Positions 28,711 through 37,235 of a stretch of DNA of 64,000 nt are shown piece by piece. This stretch comes from Streptomyces sp. NRRL S-340 (GTDB taxonomy: Bacteria; Actinomycetota; Actinomycetes; Streptomycetales; Streptomycetaceae): assembly GCF_000720185.1 (NCBI RefSeq), contig NZ_JOIY01000037.1, forward strand, positions 1 through 64,000, in the 5' to 3' direction. The notes under the pieces are model-generated. The model saw only the letters and a program-made list of their open reading frames with translations. It did no database searches and was not told where the DNA came from. The position numbers and the translations under genes were made by a program. How positions within the stretch are numbered: the stretch's first letter is position 1; each line of letters begins with the position of its first letter.

Positions 28711-29862
28711 ATGTCTGTGACCGTAGAACCCACGTCCGCGGAACCGATCCGCACCGACTCCGCGCCCGCGAAAACGGGCGGCGAGCAGGCGCTGCGGCCG
28801 CACGCCGAGGACGCCTTCGCCGACGAACTGGCCGCCCTGGCGGCGCAGGACGACCGTCCGCGCCCGGCGCGGTGGAAGCTGTCGCCGTGGGCCGTGGCCA
28901 CCTACCTCCTCGGCGGGACCCTGCCGGACGGCACGGTGATCACACCGAAGTACGTCGGCCCGCGCCGCATCGTCGAGGTCGCCGTCACCACCCTCGCCAC
29001 CGACCGCGCCCTGCTCCTGCTCGGCGTGCCCGGCACCGCCAAGACCTGGGTGTCGGAGCACCTGGCCGCCGCGGTCAGCGGCGACTCCACGCTGCTGGTG
29101 CAGGGCACCGCGGGCACCCCGGAGGAGGCGATCCGCTACGGCTGGAACTACGCCCGGCTGCTGGCGCACGGCCCGAGCCGGGACGCCCTGGTGCCCAGCC
29201 CCGTCATGCGGGCGATGGCCGAGGGGATGACCGCCCGCGTCGAGGAGCTGACCCGTATCCCGGCCGACGTCCAGGACACCCTGATCACGATCCTGTCGGA
29301 GAAGACCCTGCCGATACCGGAGCTGGGCCAGGAGGTGCAGGCGGTCCGCGGGTTCAACCTGATCGCCACGGCCAACGACCGCGACCGCGGGGTCAACGAC
29401 CTGTCCAGCGCCCTGCGCCGGCGGTTCAACACGGTGGTGCTGCCGCTGCCGGAGACTCCCGAGGCCGAGGTGGACATCGTCTCCCGGCGCGTCGACCAGA
29501 TCGGCCGCTCCCTCGACCTGCCGTCCGTGCCGGACGGCGTCGACGAGATCCGCCGGGTCGTGACCGTCTTCCGCGAACTGCGCGACGGCGTCACCACGGA
29601 CGGCCGGACGAAGCTGAAGTCACCCAGCGGCACGCTGTCGACGGCCGAGGCGATCTCCGTCGTCACCAACGGGCTCGCGCTGGCCGCGCACTTCGGCGAC
29701 GGGGTGCTGCGGGCCGGTGATGTCGCGGCGGGCATCCTCGGCGCCGTCGTCCGCGACCCGGCGGCCGACCGCGTCATCTGGCAGGAGTACCTGGAGACCG
29801 TGGTCCGCGAGCGCGACGGCTGGAAGGACTTCTACCGGGCCTGCCGGGAGGTGAGCGCGTGA
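28711..29862 (+). CDS. MoxR-type AAA+ ATPase (YehL-like)
   Basis: The 383-residue ATPase has Walker A GVPGTAKT (residues 105-112, Lys111), a Walker B equivalent RVEELTR, sensor 1 Asn in IATANDRD, and the arginine-finger region SSALRRRFN. MoxR ATPases act with VWA partners as chaperones that assemble or remodel protein complexes; the VWA protein lies two genes downstream. The Walker B pair is Glu-Glu where most MoxR proteins have Asp-Glu. The ATG has GGAGGGGG eight bases upstream. An alternative frame start at 28645 lacks support. The stop overlaps a small GTG frame. Confidence 0.88.
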   Translation: MSVTVEPTSAEPIRTDSAPAKTGGEQALRPHAEDAFADELAALAAQDDRPRPARWKLSPWAVATYLLGGTLPDGTVITPKYVGPRRIVEVAVTTLATDRALLLLGVPGTAKTWVSEHLAAAVSGDSTLLVQGTAGTPEEAIRYGWNYARLLAHGPSRDALVPSPVMRAMAEGMTARVEELTRIPADVQDTLITILSEKTLPIPELGQEVQAVRGFNLIATANDRDRGVNDLSSALRRRFNTVVLPLPETPEAEVDIVSRRVDQIGRSLDLPSVPDGVDEIRRVVTVFRELRDGVTTDGRTKLKSPSGTLSTAEAISVVTNGLALAAHFGDGVLRAGDVAAGILGAVVRDPAADRVIWQEYLETVVRERDGWKDFYRACREVSA

Positions 29863-30044
29863 GCGGCGGCGTGAGCGGGACGGGACCGGTGACGGACGTG
29901 AGCGGAAGGGGAGCGGTGACGGGCGTGCGGGGGACGGGACCGGTGACGGGCGGCCCGGTGCGGGCCCGCGACGACGACGAGCCCAGCTGGACGGGCAGCC
30001 GGGGCGGACGACGGACAGTGGGGGGACGGCGTGCCGGGCGCTGA
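29859..30044 (+). CDS. Possible 61-residue coupling ORF between moxR and DUF5682 genes
   Basis: A GTG frame starts with a 4-base GTGA overlap at the MoxR stop and ends 14 bases inside the DUF5682 gene. Its product is Gly/Thr/Val/Arg-rich with repeated GTGPVT. It may serve only to carry ribosomes across the 168-base gap. I cannot tell whether the peptide itself matters; the repeat origin argues against a folded protein. Confidence 0.3.
   Translation: MSGGVSGTGPVTDVSGRGAVTGVRGTGPVTGGPVRARDDDEPSWTGSRGGRRTVGGRRAGR
29863..30000 (+). repeat. Degenerate GTGA/GACGGGACCGGTGACGG repeats after moxR
   Basis: The segment GACGGGACCGGTGACGG recurs (about 29878 and 29934), with related GGAGCGGTGACGGGCGTG between. 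Most units contain GTGA, the start/stop overlap used for coupled translation in this genome. A similar GTGA-rich repeat lies at the next junction of the operon. Confidence 0.5.
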
Positions 30045-32868
30045 GCGCGACGAGGGGAAGGGCAGCCGCGGATCCGGCGCGGGGCCGCTGCTGCTCGGGG
30101 TGCGGCATCACGGGCCGGGTTCCGCGCGGGCGGTGCGGGCGGCGCTGGAGGCGGCCCGGCCGTCGGTGGTGCTGATCGAGGGCCCTCCGGAGGCCGACGC
30201 GCTCGTCCCGCTCGCCGCGGACGACGGCATGCGGCCGCCGGTCGCCCTGCTCGCCCACGCCGTGGACGAGCCCGGCCGCTGCGCGTTCTGGCCGATGGCC
30301 GGGTTCTCCCCGGAGTGGACCGCCCTCCGCTGGGCCCTGGAGCACGGCGTCCCGGCCCGCTTCATCGACCTCCCGGCCACGCACACGCTCGCCTGGGAGA
30401 GCGGCACCACCGGGACGCCCGAGGACGGCGGGACGCCCGAGGACGGCGGGGAGCGCACGGGCGGGGAGGGCTCCGCGGAGGAGGGGACCGCGGAGCCCTC
30501 GGGGCGGCCGGCCGGCGCCGAGGTGCGGATCGACCCGCTCGCCGTGCTGGCGGACACCGCCGGGTACGACGACCCGGAGCGCTGGTGGGAGGACGTCGTC
30601 GAGCACCGCGGCGCGGGACGGAAGGACGCGTTCGCCCCCTTCCTGGTGCTGGAGGAGGCCATGGGGGCGCTGCGCGAGACCTACGGCGGCAGCGACCGCG
30701 ATCTCGTGCGCGAGGCCCACATGCGGCTCCAGGTACGGGCGGCGCAGCGGGAGTTCGACGGCACCGTGGCCGTGGTGTGCGGTGCCTGGCACGTGCCCGC
30801 GCTGCGGCGGAGGACCACCGTGACCGCGGACCGGGCGCTGCTGAAGGGTCTTCCCAAGGTCAAGACGGACATGACGTGGGTGCCGTGGACGCACCGCAGG
30901 CTCTCCCGGTTCAGCGGATACGGAGCGGGCGTCGACGCGCCGGGCTGGTACGCCCATCTGTTCGGCGTGCCGGACCGCCCGGTCGAGCGGTGGCTGACGA
31001 AGGTGGCGGGGCTGCTGCGCGAGGAGGACCGGATCGTGTCCTCCGCCCACGTCATCGAGGCGGTACGGCTGGCCGAGACGCTCGCGGCGATGCGGGGCCG
31101 CCCGCTCCCCGGGCTGAGCGAGACCACCGATGCCGTGCGGGCGGTGATGGGCGACGGCTCGGACGTGCCGCTGGCCCTGGTGCACGACCGGCTGGTGGTC
31201 GGGGACGTCCTCGGTGAGGTACCGGAAGCGGCGCCCGCGGTGCCGTTGCAGCGGGACCTGTCCCGCCTCCAGCGCAGGCTGCGCCTCAAACCCGAGGCAC
31301 TGGAGCGGGAGGTGGAACTGGACCTGCGCAAGGAGACCGACGCCGCGCGCAGCAGGCTGCTGCACCGGCTGCGGCTGCTGGGTGTCGGCTGGGGCGAGCC
31401 CGCGGCCTCCCGGGGGAGCACCGGCACGTTCCGGGAGACCTGGCGGCTGCGCTGGGAGCCGGAGCTGTCGGTGCGGGTCGCCGAGGCCGGGGTGTGGGGC
31501 ACGACCGTGTCCGCCGCCGCCACCGCCAGGGCCGAGGCGGACGCGGCCGGCACGGACGTCCTCGCCGAGGTGACGGCGCTCGCCGAGCGCTGCCTGCTGG
31601 CCGGGCTGTCGGACGCGCTGCCGGTGGTGATGCGCGTGCTCGCCGACCGGGCGGCGCTCGACACCGACGTCGGGCACCTCGCCCAGGCCCTGCCGGCCCT
31701 GGTCCGCTCCCTGCGCTACGGCGACGTGCGCGGCACGGACACGCAGGCCCTGGCGGAGGTGGCCGCGGGTCTTGCCGAGCGGGTCTTCGTCGGCCTGCCC
31801 CCGGCCTGCGCCGCCCTGGACGCGGACGCCGCCGAGGAGATGCGGCGTCACATGGACGCGGTCCACACGGCCGTGGGTCTGCTCGGTGACACCCTCGGGG
31901 CGGGCCGCGGCGACCTGCGGGCCCGCTGGCACGGGGTGCTCGGAGTCCTGTCGGGCCGGGACAGCGTGGCCGGGATCGTCCGGGGGCGGGCGGTGCGACT
32001 GCTGCTCGACGACGGCGCCGTCGCGCAGGAGCGGGCGGCGCGGCTCATGGGGCTCGCGCTCTCCCCGGGCACGCCGCCGCCGGACGCGGCCGCCTGGATC
32101 GAGGGCTTCGTCGGCGGCGGGGGCGGGATGCTGCTGGTGCACGACGAACGGCTGCTCGGGCTGGTCGACGCCTGGCTGTCCGGTGTGCCGGCGGACGCGT
32201 TCACCGACGTGCTGCCGCTGCTGCGGCGCACCTTCTCGGCGTACGAGCCCGGGGTGCGCCGGACGCTCGGGGAACTGGTCCGGCGCGGTCCGGGCCAGGA
32301 CGACCGCTCGGCCGGGACGGCGGCGGCCGGTGCCCCCGGTTTCGCGGCCGGCCTCGACCAGGAACGGGCCGCCGCGGTGCAGCCGGTCGTGCGGCTGCTC
32401 CTGGGACTGGACAGCCCCGGCCCCGGCCGGGACACCGGGCTCGGCCCGCACCCCATCCCCGGCCGTGGCACCGAGCCCGGCCGGGACACCGGGCTCGGCC
32501 CGCACCCCATCCCCGGCCGTGGCACCGAGCCCGGCCGGGCCGCCGGGCCGCGCCCGCACTCCGGGCCCGGCCGAAGGACCGGCTCCTCCTCGGGCACCGC
32601 GCCAGGTCCGGACACCGAGCCCGGCCCGCACGCCATCCCCGGCCGTGACACCGAGCCCGCCCGGCATCCCGAGCCCGGCCGAAGCGCCGGCTCCTCCTCG
32701 GGCGCCGCGCCCGGTCCGGACGCCAGGGCCGGCCGGGAGACCGGGACCGGCCCGGACATCGGTGCGGGTGTGGCCTCCGGGGCCGGTGCCGGTGGGAAGA
32801 GCGGCGACCGGTTCGCGGGGGCGGCGGTGAGGGCGATACCAGAGCGGTACGACGGGGTGGCGGTGTGA
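30031..32868 (+). CDS. DUF5682-like protein (YehM-like), possible TraB/EreA-ChaN-type domain
   Basis: The 945-residue protein starts at GTG. The N-terminal 260 residues contain GVRHHGPGSARAV (His26/His27), VVLIEGPPEADAL (Glu50, Glu54) and CGAWHVPAL (His254). This order of His, Glu and His resembles the TraB/Tiki/EreA-ChaN superfamily, some of whose members are metal-dependent hydrolases; the link is my inference. Two acidic repeats TPEDGG interrupt this domain. Residues 400-790 are helical. The last 150 residues are Gly/Pro/Thr repeats, including a perfect 54-bp duplication. It is the middle gene of the MoxR-VWA operon and may be the client or effector. Confidence 0.75.
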   Translation: MPGAERDEGKGSRGSGAGPLLLGVRHHGPGSARAVRAALEAARPSVVLIEGPPEADALVPLAADDGMRPPVALLAHAVDEPGRCAFWPMAGFSPEWTALRWALEHGVPARFIDLPATHTLAWESGTTGTPEDGGTPEDGGERTGGEGSAEEGTAEPSGRPAGAEVRIDPLAVLADTAGYDDPERWWEDVVEHRGAGRKDAFAPFLVLEEAMGALRETYGGSDRDLVREAHMRLQVRAAQREFDGTVAVVCGAWHVPALRRRTTVTADRALLKGLPKVKTDMTWVPWTHRRLSRFSGYGAGVDAPGWYAHLFGVPDRPVERWLTKVAGLLREEDRIVSSAHVIEAVRLAETLAAMRGRPLPGLSETTDAVRAVMGDGSDVPLALVHDRLVVGDVLGEVPEAAPAVPLQRDLSRLQRRLRLKPEALEREVELDLRKETDAARSRLLHRLRLLGVGWGEPAASRGSTGTFRETWRLRWEPELSVRVAEAGVWGTTVSAAATARAEADAAGTDVLAEVTALAERCLLAGLSDALPVVMRVLADRAALDTDVGHLAQALPALVRSLRYGDVRGTDTQALAEVAAGLAERVFVGLPPACAALDADAAEEMRRHMDAVHTAVGLLGDTLGAGRGDLRARWHGVLGVLSGRDSVAGIVRGRAVRLLLDDGAVAQERAARLMGLALSPGTPPPDAAAWIEGFVGGGGGMLLVHDERLLGLVDAWLSGVPADAFTDVLPLLRRTFSAYEPGVRRTLGELVRRGPGQDDRSAGTAAAGAPGFAAGLDQERAAAVQPVVRLLLGLDSPGPGRDTGLGPHPIPGRGTEPGRDTGLGPHPIPGRGTEPGRAAGPRPHSGPGRRTGSSSGTAPGPDTEPGPHAIPGRDTEPARHPEPGRSAGSSSGAAPGPDARAGRETGTGPDIGAGVASGAGAGGKSGDRFAGAAVRAIPERYDGVAV
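32425..32532 (+). repeat. Two identical 54-bp units in the DUF5682 C-terminal tail
   Basis: Units at 32425-32478 and 32479-32532 are identical and encode GRDTGLGPHPIPGRGTEP twice. Diverged copies (GPHAIPGRDTEP, GSSSGTAPGPD / GSSSGAAPGPD) continue to about 32730. The identity shows recent expansion; the product is a disordered tail. Confidence 0.85.
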
Positions 32869-32985
32869 CGGTGCTGGAGAGCCATGGCAGGGGTGGCGGC
32901 GTGACGATGCCGGTAGGGCGTGAAGGGGGTGGCGGCATGACGATGCCGGTGGGGCGTGACGGGATGGCGGTAGGCCGATGCGGGC
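32853..32985 (+). repeat. Tandem repeat between DUF5682 and VWA genes
   Basis: Units of about 36-39 bases built on GGGGTGGCGGYGTGACG begin in the last codons of the DUF5682 gene and run toward the VWA start. Two units near 32890-32960 differ at only a few positions. Each contains GTGA or ATGA, so the array supplies many overlapping start/stop pairs. Confidence 0.6.
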
Positions 32986-33007
32986 AAGGCGTGACGGGGT
33001 GGGGGGT

Positions 33008-34198
33008 ATGACCGTGGCGGAGGGGTGCGGCGCGGGCGGGGCGGACGCGGACCGGGAGCGGTTGCGGCGCTGGCGGCTCGTGCTCGGCGGGGACACGGCC
33101 GACGGCACCGGATGCGCCCTCTCCGGACGGGACGCGGCGATGGACGGGGCGCTGGCCGCGCTCTACGGCAAGGGAGACAAGCCGCGGACGGGCCGCGCCG
33201 GGCGGGAGCGTTCCGCCGGGCTCGGGGCCTCGGCGCCCTCCGTGGCGCGCTGGCTCGGAGACATCCGGACGTACTTCCCGGCCTCCGTCGTCCAGGTGAT
33301 GCAGCGGGACGCCATCGACCGGCTCGGGCTGTCCACGCTGCTGCTGGAACCGGAGATGCTGGAGGCGGTGGAAGCGGACGTCCACCTCGTCGGCACGCTG
33401 CTCTCGCTCAACAAGGCGATGCCGGAGACGACGAAGGAGACGGCACGGGCCGTGGTGCGCAGGGTCGTGGAGGACCTGGAGAAGCGGCTCGCCACGCGTA
33501 CCCGGGCCACCCTCACCGGCGCCCTCGACCGCAGCGCCCGCATCAGCCGGCCGCGCCACCACGACATCGACTGGAACCGCACGATCGCGGCCAACCTCAA
33601 GCACTACCTGCCCGAGTACCGCACGATCGTGCCGGAACGGCTCATCGGGTACGGGCGTGCGTCGCAGTCCGTGAAGAAGGAGGTCGTCCTCTGCATCGAC
33701 CAGTCGGGGTCGATGGCGGCCTCGGTGGTGTACGCGTCGGTGTTCGGGGCGGTGCTGGCGTCCATGCGCTCGATCAGCACGCGGCTGGTGGTGTTCGACA
33801 CGGCGGTCGTCGACCTGACCGACCAGCTCGACGACCCGGTGGACGTGCTCTTCGGCACCCAGCTCGGCGGCGGCACGGACATCAACCGGGCGCTGGCGTA
33901 CTGCCAGTCGCAGATCACCCGGCCAGCCGAGACGGTGGTCGTGCTGATCAGCGACCTGTACGAGGGAGGCATACGCAACGAGATGCTGAAGCGGGTGGCG
34001 GCGATGCAGGCGTCGGGGGTGCAGTTCGTGACGCTGCTCGCGCTCTCCGACGAGGGGGCGCCGGCGTACGACAGGGAGCACGCCGCGGCGCTGGCGGCGC
34101 TCGGCGCCCCGGCGTTCGCCTGCACCCCGGACCTGTTCCCCGACGTGATGGCGGCGGCGATCGAGAAGCGACCGCTGCCGGTCCCGGAGACCGCGTGA
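33008..34198 (+). CDS. VWA-domain protein (YehP/CoxE-like)
   Basis: The 396-residue protein has about 200 helical residues followed by a von Willebrand A domain with a complete metal-ion site: Asp231-x-Ser233-x-Ser235 (CIDQSGSM), Thr290 (GGGTDINRAL) and Asp316 (VLISDLYEGG). Such proteins pair with MoxR ATPases and use the metal site to hold a client. The ATG at 33008 was chosen; one at 32978 is in the same frame but sits inside the tandem repeat. It ends the three-gene operon with MoxR and DUF5682. Confidence 0.88.
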   Translation: MTVAEGCGAGGADADRERLRRWRLVLGGDTADGTGCALSGRDAAMDGALAALYGKGDKPRTGRAGRERSAGLGASAPSVARWLGDIRTYFPASVVQVMQRDAIDRLGLSTLLLEPEMLEAVEADVHLVGTLLSLNKAMPETTKETARAVVRRVVEDLEKRLATRTRATLTGALDRSARISRPRHHDIDWNRTIAANLKHYLPEYRTIVPERLIGYGRASQSVKKEVVLCIDQSGSMAASVVYASVFGAVLASMRSISTRLVVFDTAVVDLTDQLDDPVDVLFGTQLGGGTDINRALAYCQSQITRPAETVVVLISDLYEGGIRNEMLKRVAAMQASGVQFVTLLALSDEGAPAYDREHAAALAALGAPAFACTPDLFPDVMAAAIEKRPLPVPETA

Positions 34199-34435
34199 GG
34201 AGCAACGGGCCGGGGGCGCGGAGAGCCGGCCGCGCATCTCCTACCCATCGGTAACAGGGGCTTGCGCGAGGACGGGCGGTGCGTGCAAGGATCAGTGCCT
34301 CGCCGGCCCGTGCCCCGGGCCCGGAGCCGTCCGCGGCGGCCCGCGAGACCTCGCGACCCCGTGGGACCGGTGGGCCCGGTCGGCCGAAAACCGTCGGTTT
34401 CTCCGGACGTCCGCCCGGCAACCCGCGGAAGGGCC

Positions 34436-34528
34436 GGCTGGTCCCCATTGGGGTGGGGATCAGCCGCCCGAGCCCCCCAGGGGCTCTTCCTGGGGTCTCA
34501 CCGGGTCAACCCCAGCCCGGTGAGATCC
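34436..34528. ncRNA. Candidate structured RNA: three tandem hairpins upstream of sucC
   Basis: Hairpin 1 pairs 34436-34446 with 34455-34465 (11 bp, one G-U). Hairpin 2 pairs 34470-34476 with 34480-34486 (GAGCCCC/GGGGCTC). Hairpin 3 pairs 34493-34505 with 34516-34528 (13 bp, one G-U). CTGGGG at 34490-34495 can instead pair with CCCCAG at 34510-34515, which would disrupt hairpin 3. The strand is not certain. It could be the 3' end of the VWA operon, a small RNA or a leader switch. Confidence 0.45.
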
Positions 34529-34634
34529 CGACGGAAGCCTCGCCGCAGGGCCGCCGCGGCCTCACACGCGGCACGCGGTGCCAGTGAAGGCGGCATCATG
34601 TGACAGGTATCACCGCTCAGGTGTGACCCTCGAT

Positions 34635-34662
34635 TTATGGCGCCCCCGCAAGCGGCGATAAC
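34635..34662 (+). promoter_or_regulatory. Candidate sucCD promoter
   Basis: TTATGG (34635-34640) and GATAAC (34657-34662) are spaced by 16 bases in the most A/T-rich part of the region. It predicts a leader of about 125 bases before the sucC GTG. Confidence 0.45.
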
Positions 34663-34793
34663 CTGCGAGATGGACATGCCGCGCGCTCGGACACCGTGTG
34701 CGCCTCCCTTGTGACAAGCGGACGTCACGTTGCCCTTCGCGGCACGCCCACGCATCCAACGAACCGCGAGATCACTGATAGGGACGGAAGCGC

Positions 34794-35975
34794 GTGGACC
34801 TGTTCGAGTACCAGGCGAGGGACCTCTTCGCCAAGCACGATGTACCGGTGCTGGCCGGTGAAGTCATCGACACGCCTGAGGCGGCGCGCGAGATCACCGA
34901 GCGTCTGGGCGGCAAGTCCGTCGTCAAGGCGCAGGTGAAGGTCGGTGGTCGCGGCAAGGCCGGCGGCGTGAAGCTCGCCGCCACCCCGGAGGAGGCCGTC
35001 GCCCGCTCGACGGACATCCTCGGCATGGACATCAAGGGCCACACGGTCCACAAGGTCATGATCGCCGAGACGGCCCCCGAGATCGTCGAGGAGTACTACG
35101 TCTCCTTCCTCCTCGACCGTGCGAACCGCACCTTCCTCTCCATCGCCTCCGTCGAGGGCGGCATGGAGATCGAGGAGGTCGCCGCGACCCGCCCCGAGGC
35201 CGTCGCCAAGACCCCGATCGACGCCATCGACGGTGTGACGCCGGAGAAGGCCCGCGAGATCGTCGAGGCCGCGAAGTTCCCGGCCGAGGTCGCCGACAAG
35301 GTCGCGAACGTCCTGGTCAAGCTCTGGGACACCTTCATCAAGGAGGACGCCCTCCTGGTCGAGGTCAACCCGCTGGCCAAGGTCGCCTCCGGTGAGGTCA
35401 TCGCCCTGGACGGCAAGGTGTCGCTCGACGACAACGCCGAGTTCCGTCACCCCGACTTCGAGGCCCTCCACGACAAGGCCGCGGCCAACCCGCTCGAGGC
35501 CGCCGCCAAGGAGAAGAACCTCAACTACGTCAAGCTCGACGGCGAGGTCGGCATCATCGGCAACGGCGCGGGTCTCGTCATGAGCACCCTGGACGTCGTG
35601 GCGTACGCCGGTGAGAAGCACGGCAACGTCAAGCCCGCCAACTTCCTGGACATCGGCGGCGGCGCCTCCGCCCAGGTCATGGCGAACGGCCTGGAGATCA
35701 TCCTGGGCGACCCGGACGTCAAGTCCGTCTTCGTCAACGTCTTCGGTGGCATCACCGCCTGCGACGAGGTCGCCAACGGCATCGTCCAGGCCCTGAAGCT
35801 CCTGGAGGACCGCGGCGAGCAGGTCAGCAAGCCGCTGGTCGTCCGCCTCGACGGCAACAACGCCGAGCTGGGCCGCAAGATCCTCACCGACGCGAACCAC
35901 CCGCTGGTGCAGCGCGTCGACACCATGGACGGCGCGGCCGACAAGGCCGCCGAGCTGGCCCACGCCGCCAAGTAA
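34794..35975 (+). CDS. sucC: Succinyl-CoA ligase (ADP-forming) beta subunit
   Basis: SucC binds nucleotide and, with SucD, makes ATP or GTP from succinyl-CoA in the TCA cycle. The 393-residue length is normal. The ATP-grasp N terminus is complete ([38 protein letters not shown]), and the C-terminal ligase domain has [12 protein letters not shown] and [16 protein letters not shown]. The GTG start has GGACGGAAG upstream. It is 28 bases before sucD in the same operon. Confidence 0.97.
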   Translation: MDLFEYQARDLFAKHDVPVLAGEVIDTPEAAREITERLGGKSVVKAQVKVGGRGKAGGVKLAATPEEAVARSTDILGMDIKGHTVHKVMIAETAPEIVEEYYVSFLLDRANRTFLSIASVEGGMEIEEVAATRPEAVAKTPIDAIDGVTPEKAREIVEAAKFPAEVADKVANVLVKLWDTFIKEDALLVEVNPLAKVASGEVIALDGKVSLDDNAEFRHPDFEALHDKAAANPLEAAAKEKNLNYVKLDGEVGIIGNGAGLVMSTLDVVAYAGEKHGNVKPANFLDIGGGASAQVMANGLEIILGDPDVKSVFVNVFGGITACDEVANGIVQALKLLEDRGEQVSKPLVVRLDGNNAELGRKILTDANHPLVQRVDTMDGAADKAAELAHAAK

Positions 35976-36003
35976 TCACTCAGGACGAGGACACCAACAC
36001 ACC

Positions 36004-36888
36004 ATGGCTATCTGGCTCAACAAGGACAGCAAGGTCATCGTCCAGGGCATGACCGGCTCCACCGGCATGAAGCACACCAAGCTCATGCTCGGTGACGGCA
36101 CCAACGTCGTCGGTGGCGTGAACCCGCGCAAGGCGGGTCAGACCGTGGACTTCGACGGCACCGAGGTACCGGTCTTCGGCACCGTCAAGGAGGCCATCGA
36201 GAAGACCGGCGCCGACGTCTCCGTCATCTTCGTGCCGGAGAAGTTCACCAAGGACGCGGTCGTCGAGGCCATCGACGCCGAGATCCCGCTGGCCGTCGTG
36301 ATCACCGAGGGCATCGCCGTGCACGACTCGGCCGCCTTCTGGGCGTACGCCGGCAAGAAGGGCAACAAGACCCGCATCATCGGCCCGAACTGCCCCGGCA
36401 TCATCACGCCGGGCCAGTCGAACGTCGGCATCATCCCGGGCGACATCACCAAGCCGGGCCGTATCGGCCTGGTCTCGAAGTCCGGCACGCTGACGTACCA
36501 GATGATGTACGAGCTGCGTGACATCGGCTTCTCGACGGCCGTCGGCATCGGTGGCGACCCGATCATCGGCACCACGCACATCGACGCGCTCGCCGCGTTC
36601 GAGGCCGACCCCGAGACCGACCTGATCGTCATGATCGGCGAGATCGGCGGCGACGCCGAGGAGCGCGCGGCCGACTTCATCAAGGCCAACGTGACCAAGC
36701 CGGTCGTCGGCTACGTCGCCGGCTTCACCGCGCCCGAGGGCAAGACCATGGGCCACGCCGGCGCCATCGTCTCCGGTTCGTCCGGCACCGCCCAGGCGAA
36801 GAAGGAGGCCCTGGAGGCCGCGGGCGTCAAGGTCGGCAAGACCCCGACCGAGACGGCCAAGCTGGCCCGCGCCATCCTCAGCGCCTGA
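36004..36888 (+). CDS. sucD: Succinyl-CoA ligase alpha subunit
   Basis: SucD (294 residues) binds CoA and carries the phospho-histidine His251 in [18 protein letters not shown]. The CoA-binding fold starts with [12 protein letters not shown], and [12 protein letters not shown] is the usual second site. Translation probably follows sucC through the 28-base gap with GAGGAC upstream of the ATG. A strong terminator ends the operon. Confidence 0.97.
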   Translation: MAIWLNKDSKVIVQGMTGSTGMKHTKLMLGDGTNVVGGVNPRKAGQTVDFDGTEVPVFGTVKEAIEKTGADVSVIFVPEKFTKDAVVEAIDAEIPLAVVITEGIAVHDSAAFWAYAGKKGNKTRIIGPNCPGIITPGQSNVGIIPGDITKPGRIGLVSKSGTLTYQMMYELRDIGFSTAVGIGGDPIIGTTHIDALAAFEADPETDLIVMIGEIGGDAEERAADFIKANVTKPVVGYVAGFTAPEGKTMGHAGAIVSGSSGTAQAKKEALEAAGVKVGKTPTETAKLARAILSA

Positions 36889-36893
36889 GCCCG

Positions 36894-36960
36894 GTTCCGC
36901 GCAGCGGAACGGCGGACATCGGTGGGCCCGTCCCCGGCGACATGCCGGGTGCGGGCCCAC
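36894..36960 (+). terminator. sucCD terminator (two hairpins)
   Basis: A small hairpin GTTCCGC-GCA-GCGGAAC (36894-36910) is followed by a large one: outer arms GTGGGCCCG (36922-36930) and CGGGCCCAC (36952-36960), with inner pairing 36933-36938 to 36944-36949. There is no U-run, as is usual in this genus. Confidence 0.75.
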
Positions 36961-36969
36961 CGCCGTGTC

Positions 36970-37215
36970 CGGACCGCGAGCCCCGGCCGACGAGCCCCCG
37001 CCGCGCCTTCCGGTCGCCGGGCCCGGCCGTGCCTCCCGCCCGGCGAACCCTGACCGCGAGCCCCGGCCGTGCCCTGCGGCCGCTGGGCCCCGACTGTGAG
37101 CCCCGGGCGACGAGTCCCCGCCGCGCCTCACGGCCGATGAGCCCGCCGTGCCTCCCGCCCGGCGAACCCTGACCGCGAGCCCTGGCCGTACCGCCAGTCC
37201 CGGCAACCGTGAGCC
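36970..37215. repeat. Diverged tandem repeat of about 119-120 bp
   Basis: Two adjacent copies lie between the sucCD terminator and the sigma-like gene. The best-kept part, beginning CCGTGCCTCCCGCCCGGCG at 37027 and 37146, runs for over 40 bases with one change. GACGAGYCCCCGCCGCGCCT recurs at the same offset. No convincing protein is encoded. Confidence 0.7.
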
Positions 37216-37235
37216 CCGGCCGGACCGTGGCCTGC

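Larger units (their letters stand above)
34199..34793. other. Long non-coding region upstream of sucC
   Basis: The 595 bases show no convincing gene. They contain three consecutive hairpins (34436-34528, listed separately), a candidate promoter at 34635-34662, and short A/T-rich stretches near 34600-34640. TTGCGC at 34265 with AAGGAT about 19 bases later could start an extra rightward transcript through the hairpins. Confidence 0.5.

Noticed and set aside
34490..34525. H-type pseudoknot in the sucC upstream region
   Set aside because: The two stems abut with zero-length connecting loops, which is sterically unlikely; I treat them as alternative pairings.
34251..34793. Cobalamin riboswitch upstream of sucC
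   Set aside because: Some GGCAAC/GCGGAAGG pieces look suggestive, but the B12-box is absent.
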